Shown piece after piece: positions 57,343 to 64,000 of a stretch of DNA of 64,000 nt. The notes under the pieces were generated by a model. The model was not told where the DNA came from and searched no databases. It saw only the letters and a program-made list of their open reading frames with translations. The position numbers and the translations under genes were made by a program. Positions within the stretch are counted from its first letter, which is position 1. Each line of letters opens with the position of its first letter. This stretch comes from Bryoerythrophyllum caledonicum. Its lineage: Eukaryota; Streptophyta; Bryopsida; Pottiales; Pottiaceae. The stretch lies in the NCBI GenBank assembly GCA_963971425.1, contig OZ020521.1, positions 25,808,012-25,872,011 on the forward strand, read 5' to 3'.

Positions 57343-57755
57343 TTCATGAGTTAGTTAATAGGGTTTAACTATTGACACTATGTTGGTAAACTAAAATTTA
57401 TGTTTACTGTAGTATACACTAAATGTGAACCCATACACCAATTGCAAATGAGGCACTTAGTGTAGAAACATAACCGGACACTAAATGCCATTTACTACAC
57501 TATGTATCAATTTTTGTAGAAATAATAAATTTATTTCTTACACTTGTGCACATTTAGTGTATCAATAGTGTATCAATTGTTATTTGTGCTTGAACAAATG
57601 CAAATCTCGGATTTAGAATTTAAGATTTGGACGTATTCAATTTTGATTAAAATATAACATATGGCAATTGCCAATTACACATATTCTTCTACGAAGATGC
57701 CGTATTGCCTATTTAACCACCACATGCGAAACTAATGCAGCTAATTAACAAAAAA
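57343..57755. other. AT-rich spacer with ACACTAAATG words
   Basis: No gene. TACACTAAATG, ACACTTAGTG-type and CATTTAGTGTA words occur about five times on both strands (57410-57560), resembling subterminal repeats of a DNA transposon. It follows the 3' end of the kinase-like gene. Confidence 0.5.
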
Positions 57756-59283
57756 CTATTGTCGGTAACAACATAGAGGCATAGTCCAGTTGTGGGGGGG
57801 TTTCATTAATGTGTCTAAAACATCTGGTACAGAAGACTGTTCTTCGAGCAGTTGTTTTTGCAACGCTGTAAGTTTTAGCTTCAAGTTTACATATTGCTCC
57901 GAATTTTTGCTGGTGAAATACGAAGTGTCCCAATCTTCTTTCCAAATTTTTTCACAAATCCAACCCACCGCAAATGCATTTGTTACCTTGGAGTAGAGGT
58001 GTGACCGTTGCATGACTTCAAGCAAGTTGGTGGAGTCCTGCGGCCCAAAATTATAGAACAGTTCTGGTGCCACAAACCGTCGCCGCTCTCTCTCTAGTTG
58101 AAGCTCCTCCTTGAATTGATAACCATACCTTGATGGCTCATTCTTCACAACCCGACTAGAAAGCCCCCAATCGCAAATTCCGATGTACACCGCATCGGGT
58201 TTCCACTCATCAAAGTGGAGCAAAACATTCGATGGAGAGATGTCATTGTGTATATAATTTGCATCGTGTCATTTTTCCACAATGACAAGCAATGATAGCG
58301 CGAGATTCACTCGATTTTGGCGGTAAGTTTTTACCCACCGAGGCTCTTGGATTGACAACCCGGTATTCGGATGCATCTCAATCCGTTCAAATGGCAATGC
58401 TTCGTCCACTTTCGAATCAAACTTGGACCAAAAAGAAGCCAGAGATCCCCCATTCTACCAGAGCGTGTACCCTTCCATAGTTTTCGGGTGGATGTACGCA
58501 AGTCTAATGATCCTTGGATGCACTACCGGACACCCTCCAGCCTGGTTGATGATGTTTCGGCGCTTCTCCCTATCGTTGGTGTTGGTCGGAGTCTTTCCGG
58601 CAAAGCAAATCCAACTTGGAATGTTTTCCAATTTGGTTATCATCACCTTCCGTACAGCCCCATAGCCACCCACCGCACTCTGCCCTGGCATTGGAATCAC
58701 TTTAGCGCAACTTTCAAGCCACTTGAAAGTTCCACCAAAGCAGTGAGCCAAAATTTGCTCCTCAATAGTCGCCCTGGATCATCCTCATCTTCGCCACTAG
58801 AGCGCGCTCCTCCAGGTTCCAGGTGCTCTCATCCTCCTTCTTCTCCGTGACGTAACACCAGCTTGCAACGATATTGGTGGTCAGTGCGGTCACATGTGTG
58901 TCCAACCACTCCGAATGCAACCAATAATCTGAGAAATTATTAAATTTCTCAGATTTATCAAGGTTTGACATTAATTCGTGTCGCATGTCAACTGTCAACT
59001 TGTAGTATCCTTCTTCGTTGTGGTTCAGATAGCTCCTCGTCAACGCCCCTGTCGACCGACGCTTGTAAAACTCGACGGCAATCCCTCTACATTCAACCAT
59101 GTATTCGTGCGAGGGCATGTCCGGATTTGGTGACTTCTTCCACCTCTTCCCGCTCGATGACGACAGATTCAATGATCCCGAAGTCAACTCCGTGTTGGTG
59201 GATGGAAGAACCGTCTCATCAACATCATCCAAGTCCATAAATACTAGGCGCTTCTCCATCGACCTACTTCCTTCTCCCGCCAT
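57756..59283 (-). pseudogene. Element G: protein-kinase-like gene with stops and a frameshift
   Basis: Minus strand from ATG 59283 (MAGEGSRSMEKRLVFMDLDD). The N-terminal 170 residues are unknown. After one frame change near 58775 comes a glycine-rich loop (SAVGGYGAVRKVMI), then, through TAG 58455 and TGA 58269 in frame, YIHNDISPSNVLL (catalytic loop, HND instead of HRD, with Asp and Asn kept), GICDWGLSSRV (DWG instead of DFG) and RRFVAPELF (APE). These are the ordered signatures of eukaryotic protein kinases. The gene ends in TAG at 57756. It diverges from the RING gene of the same element across the G palindrome array. Atypical HND/DWG suggest a diverged family. Whether it is a captured host kinase is inference. 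Confidence 0.7.
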
Positions 59284-59520
59284 ATGTGATTGTCAACTCC
59301 CTACCGTGGTCGAAATTCCAAGTTGATGGTTTTAAAAAAAACCACAAAGAGTCTAGGTACAATAAATGAACCAAGCCCGATCACCCACCAAACTCACCTT
59401 CAGGCCGCAAAGCGAATCGACACGTGAGGCCTAGGGAGTGGACTTGGCAGAGAATAAGGACAAAATCTCCCCTATTTTTATGGTGTAGGGTTCTTCTTGC
59501 GAAGACGTCCGCGTCCTACC
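59284..59520. other. Start of the divergent promoter region of element G
   Basis: Short AT-moderate stretch between the kinase-like start codon and the palindrome array; no features beyond ordinary sequence. Confidence 0.45.
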
Positions 59521-59780
59521 TGGGCAGGGCGGGGACGTCTCCACCCTCGCCCGGTAAGGGGCGGAAACATCCCCGCCCCTGCCCCGGTAGGGGCGGGGAC
59601 GTCTCCGCCCGTGCCCAGAAGGGGGCGGAGACGTCTCCGCCCCCGCCCTGTTTGGGGCGGGGACGTCTCCGCCCCTGCCTATATAGGGCGGGGACGTCTC
59701 CGCCCCTGCCCGAGGTGAGGCGGAGACGTCCCCGCCCCATACAGGCAGGGAAGGAGACGTCCCCGCCCTGCCCGGGGACC
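59521..59780. promoter_or_regulatory. Element G palindrome array between divergent genes
   Basis: About seven to eight copies of GGGGCGG[AG]GACGTCTCCGCCCC-type sequence, spaced roughly 35-40 bases, with CCTGCCC or CCCGCCC between them. It lies between the start of the minus-strand kinase-like gene and the start of the plus-strand RING gene, the likely shared promoter. Frames through it are low-complexity artefacts. The array size and spacing suit cooperative binding by a dimeric protein; that is inference. Confidence 0.8.
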
Positions 59781-59945
59781 CTAGACCAGTGCTTCGTCTA
59801 TCGGCTATATAATATCGTGCACACCTCTAATTGTCCCCGCCTCACATACTCCCTCTTCATCCACCTCTTAATTGAGTTGGTTGTGGGCGTCGTGTGAGGA
59901 CTTCATCCATTCGCATCACATACATTATTCAGATTTTCCCCACGC

Positions 59946-62127
59946 ATGGCCATGCCGGTAAAAATGAATAAAGAAGAACGAGACAAGAGTCGACTACGAT
60001 CGGGAAACAAGCAGCGGAAGATGTTGCATGTGCTTCGGAATCCTGTTAAATTGGCTTTTAAAGGTTGGGAAGAAGTTCCGGAGCCATGGAGTTTCGAGGA
60101 TTGCGCAAACTTCATCGAGTGGTGCCATATCGACAAGGCTTTCCTGGAGGAGCGACACAATTATCACCGACGCTTTCACAAGGAAAATTTATGGAAGTGC
60201 ACCGACGAGGCGTTCAAAAATCGGTGCATTGAAGTATACCACGTCTTGTACGACATCCCTTATATCAAACACAACGAAGTAAATCTCTTCCTTGCGCGAG
60301 GTGTCCATGCGGAAGTAAAGTTGACCAAGAGGGTGGATTGGTCCACCTTGAAAGCCATGGGAGATAGCATAAGAGTTCCTTCTCCGGCGAATGGATTGAT
60401 TCCAATGGGGACACAGAGGTATCCAGAAGGCAGATTGGGCAAATCGATGGCAAAGACTGAACCGGTCGACACGTACGAGATCGATCCCTCAAACATGGAT
60501 ACAGACTCTGATGGATCCTTCAATCACAAGGAGCCAAAGGACACAAGCGCACACCAAACGAAGGAGGGCGGAACAAACGGTTAACGTAGTCGTTAACAAT
60601 ACCGTTAATGAAGTTGGGGCTGAGGTACAATCCCCCGCGGTTGTTGATCGAACGTTAGAAGCCTCTACTGGTGCTATTTTTTCCAACACTATCCAAACCT
60701 TGCTGAACCAATTGGAAGGAAAGACAACAGAACTATTGTCATTGCGCAATGAGGTTCGTAAGTTGAGAGTTGAAGTCAATGATAAAAACATTGTTATTGA
60801 CCAGCAACGACGTGATATGGAGGAGCTCCGACTTGCCCTTCAAACTAGTACAATGACCACAGAAGATCGGAATCCACGACAGGAGGAAGAAGTGCTTAAA
60901 CACGTGTCAACCCGAGACGATTCATTGTCGTTTGATGAGGCCCCTACCAACGTAGACAAAGCTATGGTCAACAAAGAAGAGGGTGCGGGGGGTGACGGCG
61001 GCAAAGAGCTTGCTAAAGCGCTTGAAGAGAATTCAAAACTACAAAGTCGCTTGGATGTGTTGGTAGAACATTACTATCAATGGAAGTTGGCATGCGTCTT
61101 CACGGTCAATCGGTCCCGACAATTGCTGCGGAATTCCAAAAAATCGACAACAATTATACCGAAAACAACTAGGAGAGGGTGTTTGGTTTGACATCGTGGG
61201 CCCTCGTAGATGATCTTTTCAAGATGGATGAAATGGCGATGGTGAAAACCGCTGGTGGGCAAACAACCATCGATTGGTCCCGTTACAAATGGGATTTCAA
61301 AAAGGAGGTTTCATCTACCCTCGATCATAGGGGCAAACCCATGTTATTGTGGCCACAACCTTCGAGCTTCGTATCCGACGGTACGACTTGCTCAATTTGT
61401 CAAAACCCATTTGGTCTAGAAGGTGGGATGCATCTAGGCACTTGTGAGCACTTGTACCATCCATTTTGCTTGATTAGCTTGATGGTTGTACGCCGGTGGT
61501 GCTCATTGTGCAACGCCCATTTTCACGAGCGATTGTACGAACTTTTTGGATTTGTTCCATACATGCCCCCGCATTGGGAGTTCAATGTGACGGAAGCTCA
61601 TGATCAATCACATATGTGGAGAAAAGATTTGGTGTGGAGTTGGAAACTGAAGATGCACTCGTTGGATAAGATGCACCTCTCAAACGAGTGGGATTGGGAA
61701 AGGGACCCGAAGCAGATTGTCCAGGTGTGCAAGAATTTGATCCCGTTAAAGGACAAATACGGTCAAGGAAAACGAAATTCCTTCTACCAATGCTTTAATG
61801 GCCATTGGGACGAGAATGGAGAGCAATTTTGTTTCAGACCTCATCCACAGCAATGGTTGTGGGCCGTTGACGGAGTTCGCATCACAGACGACAACAGAGA
61901 TTGCATTTCTCACGACGTTGACCAACCGGACCCGCAAGAACTAAGACAATTATCGGAATCAGAGTGGAAAGAAATTTTCCAAAATGAGGGAATCGACTTC
62001 TTGCTCGATGTGCACAGTCCAGGGACACGGCAAGCGCTCGACGAGCTCATGCAATCCCAAATCCTAAGGGCCGTGTTGGATGAAGATGGACTAGCGAGGA
62101 GAACACGATCGGCGTCTCGTAGACTTG
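59946..62127 (+). pseudogene. Element G: coiled-coil/RING-H2 protein gene, cut by LTR1
   Basis: ATG 59946 (MAMPVKMNKEERDKSR) then CHIDKAFLEERHNYH and VKLTKRVDWSTL, homologous to element A near 2000-2250. The frame changes near 60560 and again near 61075. The middle is coiled coil (NQLEGKTTELLSLRNEVRK). TAG at 61170 precedes the RING-H2 finger (CSICQNPFG, CEHLYHPFC, CSLC; 61390-61512) and a conserved C-terminal domain (FNGHWDENGEQFCF, compare FGGYWNTEHKHFF in A). LTR1 enters at 62128 shortly after RRTRSASRRL; the rest may lie beyond the window. The frame changes could be unrecognised introns. Probably an E3-ligase-like protein carried by the element. Confidence 0.7.
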
Positions 62128-64000
62128 TGTGAGCCAAATAAACCGCCCCTAAAGGGTGGCTTATCTTGAACACAAGATCCTAATACGGGGCCTAGTTACT
62201 TGTGTAACCAATCCTCAGCCCATTCATACACAACTTATACAAGCATGGTAACACATCTCATGTTCACTTAGGTTCCTTTTGGTTGATTAGTGAGGTGGTG
62301 ACTTAATCCAGCCTTCCAATTGAACTCACCTTTGAACAAGTGTAACTTTTGCTCTAGGGCTTCGAATGCAACGTTTCCAACTCTTATGGGTTCAATTCTG
62401 CATTCCAAACTTGATTAATTCCTTAATGATCAGTTTCAGGCTTGCAGTGCACCTTCAACATACATGTTTACTCAAAAATTGTAACCAACCATTCACATGC
62501 ACGCCACATATACTTCACATGATTAACCCCACCTTAACACTAAGCTACGCATGAGCATCCAGTTGCGTTCTCTTATTCTTGTAAATCAATCACTTGGTTG
62601 AGTTGAGTTGATTGTAACCCTAATTCTAGTGAAATTTTGACAACGCTTCCGCGTGACATGAGTGACTAGAAAAAAATTAGGGTTCCCTTAAGCACAAGGA
62701 ATTGACTACTAGCCGGGGGAAAGGAGAGGCTCCCTGGTTTGATTCAATTCACCCTCGTTCCTTTAGTTGTATGATCCAGCTTCAGCTCGTCCTCTTCGTG
62801 GTTCGACTAAGCTCCTACTCTTCGTGTTGTTGCTCTTCGTAATCTCGTCCTCTTCGTGGTTCGGCTCAGCTCCTACTCTTCGTGTTGCTGCTCTTCGTGA
62901 TCTCGTCCTCTTCGTGGTTCAGCTCAGCTCCTGCTCTTCGTAATGCTGCTCTTCGTGATCTCGTCCTCTTCGTATTGCTGCTCATCGTGATTTCATCCTC
63001 TACGTGTTGCTGCTCTTCGTGATCTCGTCCTCTTTGTGTTGCTGCTCTTCGTGATCTCATCCTCTTCGTGGTTCAGCTCAGCTCCTGCTCTTTGTGTTGC
63101 TGCCTTTCGTGATCTCGTCCTTTTCGTGGTTTAGCTCAGCTCCTGCTCTTCGTGTTGTTGCTCTTCGTGATCTTGTCCTCTTCGTGATCTCGTCCTCTTC
63201 GTGGTTCAGCTTAGCTCCTGCTCTTCGTGTTGCTGCTCTTCGTGATCTCGTCTTCTTTGTGTTGCTGCTCTTCGTGATCTCATCCTCTTCGTGGTTCAGC
63301 TTAGCTCCTACTCTTCGTGTTGCTGCTCTTCGTGATCTCGTCCTTTTCGTGTTGTTGCTCTTCGTGATCTCATCCTCTTCGTGGTTCAGCTTAGCTCCTG
63401 CTCTTAATGCTGCTGCTCTTCGTGATCTTGTCCTCTTCGTGGTTCAGCTCAGCTCCTGCTCTTCATGTTGCTGCTCTTCGTGATCTCGTCCTCTTCGTGG
63501 TTCAGCTCATCTCCTACTCTTCGTATTGTTGCTCTTCGTGATCTCGTCCTCTTCGTGTTGCTCCTCTTCGTGATCTCGTCCTCTTCGTGGTTCAGCTCAG
63601 CTCCTCCTCTTCGTATTGCTGCTCTTCGGGATCTGATCCTCTTCGTGGTTCAGCTCGGCTCCTGTTCTTTGTGTTGCTGCTCTTCGGGATCTCGTCCTCT
63701 TCGTGGTTCAACTCAGCTCCTGCTCTTCGTGTTGTTGCCCTTCCTGATCTCGTCCTCTTCGTGTTGCTGCTCTTCGGGATCTCGTCCTCTCCGTGGTTCA
63801 ACTCAGCTCGTGCTCTTTGTGTTGCTGCTCTTCGTGATCTCGTCCTCTTCGTGTTGCTGCTCTTCGTGATCTCGTCCTCTTCGTGGTTCAGCTCAGCTCC
63901 TGCTCTTCGTATTGCTGCTCTTCGTGATCTCGTCCTCTTCGTGTTGCTGCTCTTCGTGATCTTGTCCTCTTCGTGGTTCAGCTCAGCTCCTCCTCTTCGT
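62128..64000 (+). mobile_element. LTR1 copy 4, running off the window
   Basis: Begins TGTGAGCCAAATAAACCGCC inside the element G RING gene. The first 280 bases are nearly identical to LTR1 copy 3 at 43659, then parts are shortened (one ACCAGCAG block is missing). The flank ACTTG (62123-62127) is the expected target duplication; the partner would be beyond 64000. Confidence 0.88.
62770..64000 (+). repeat. Complex minisatellite inside LTR1 copy 4
   Basis: Higher-order array of TCTTCGTGATCTCGTCC, TCTTCGTGGTTCAGCTCAGC, TCCTGCTC and TTCGTGTTGCTGC modules in variable order, still continuing at the window end. It corresponds in position to the 55-, 26- and 46-bp arrays of the other LTR1 copies but has its own unit. 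Frames through it are artefacts. Confidence 0.88.

Noticed and set aside
59424..59897. Pro/Arg-rich protein over the G palindrome array
   Set aside because: The frame exists only because GC-rich palindromes lack stops; both strands give the same composition.
1801..61191. UAA/UAG reassigned to glutamine (as in some ulvophyte algae)
   Set aside because: TGA also interrupts four genes, and TAG/TAA also end frames where homology stops. Decay of silenced transposons explains this more simply, though it is not excluded.

Overview
This window is a eukaryotic nuclear scaffold built almost entirely of nested transposable elements. I see no gene I would call a host gene with confidence. GT-AG introns, a MuDR-type transposase with a SWIM finger plus a ULP1 protease, 2.2-2.8 kb solo LTRs with TG...CA ends, and tandemly expanded non-coding DNA suggest the green lineage, probably a large repeat-rich non-seed plant or streptophyte alga. 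That assignment is inference and weak.

Layout, outside in. (1) 1-4971: assembly gap and a decayed coiled-coil/RING-H2 gene (element A). (2) 5227-7395: a TCCGGA-rich tract with gene fragments. (3) 7396-9247: the first part of an LTR (family LTR1), cut off by element E. (4) 9248-57139: element E, on the minus strand, about 7 kb once its insertions are removed. It is interrupted by solo LTR2 (9837-12370), by element D (14764-38467), by solo LTR1 (40250-42468), and by another LTR1 (43659-56147) that itself holds a complete Mutator-like element F (45434-55516, 9-bp target duplication). (5) 57140-62127: element G, with a kinase-like gene and a coiled-coil/RING gene paralogous to element A. (6) 62128-64000: the start of a further LTR1, running off the window. 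Four insertions have exact 5-bp target duplications (CATGC, ATAGC, CTATA, GGTTT).

Elements D and E are relatives. They share a terminal inverted repeat (ACMCCATATTCATTA) and the same gene order: a ParB-like plus DNA-methyltransferase-like protein with a coiled-coil tail, a HAD/NIF-type phosphatase-like protein, and a basic C-terminal protein. D also has a divergently oriented DDE transposase across about 10 kb of AT-rich spacer. E has lost that half.

The most interesting pattern is that each DNA element has its own palindrome, scattered through its introns and spacers and not seen in the other elements: D has TTATCCTCGA-N-inverse (18 copies), E has ATTCAGCTCGA-N-inverse (10), F has CTTATCG/CGATAAG (many, including an intron array), G has GGGGCGGAGAC-inverse (about 11), and the 5.2-7.4 kb tract has TCCGGA. 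D and E carry different palindromes in the homologous intron, built on a shared CTCGA-N-TCGAG core. This is what one expects of element-specific DNA-binding proteins co-evolving with private sites, as known for the VANC anti-silencing factors of VANDAL MULEs. The ParB/methylase-like protein is the obvious candidate binder in D and E. Most genes here carry in-frame stops (17 TAG, 7 TAA and 4 TGA by my hand count), so the copies are decayed.
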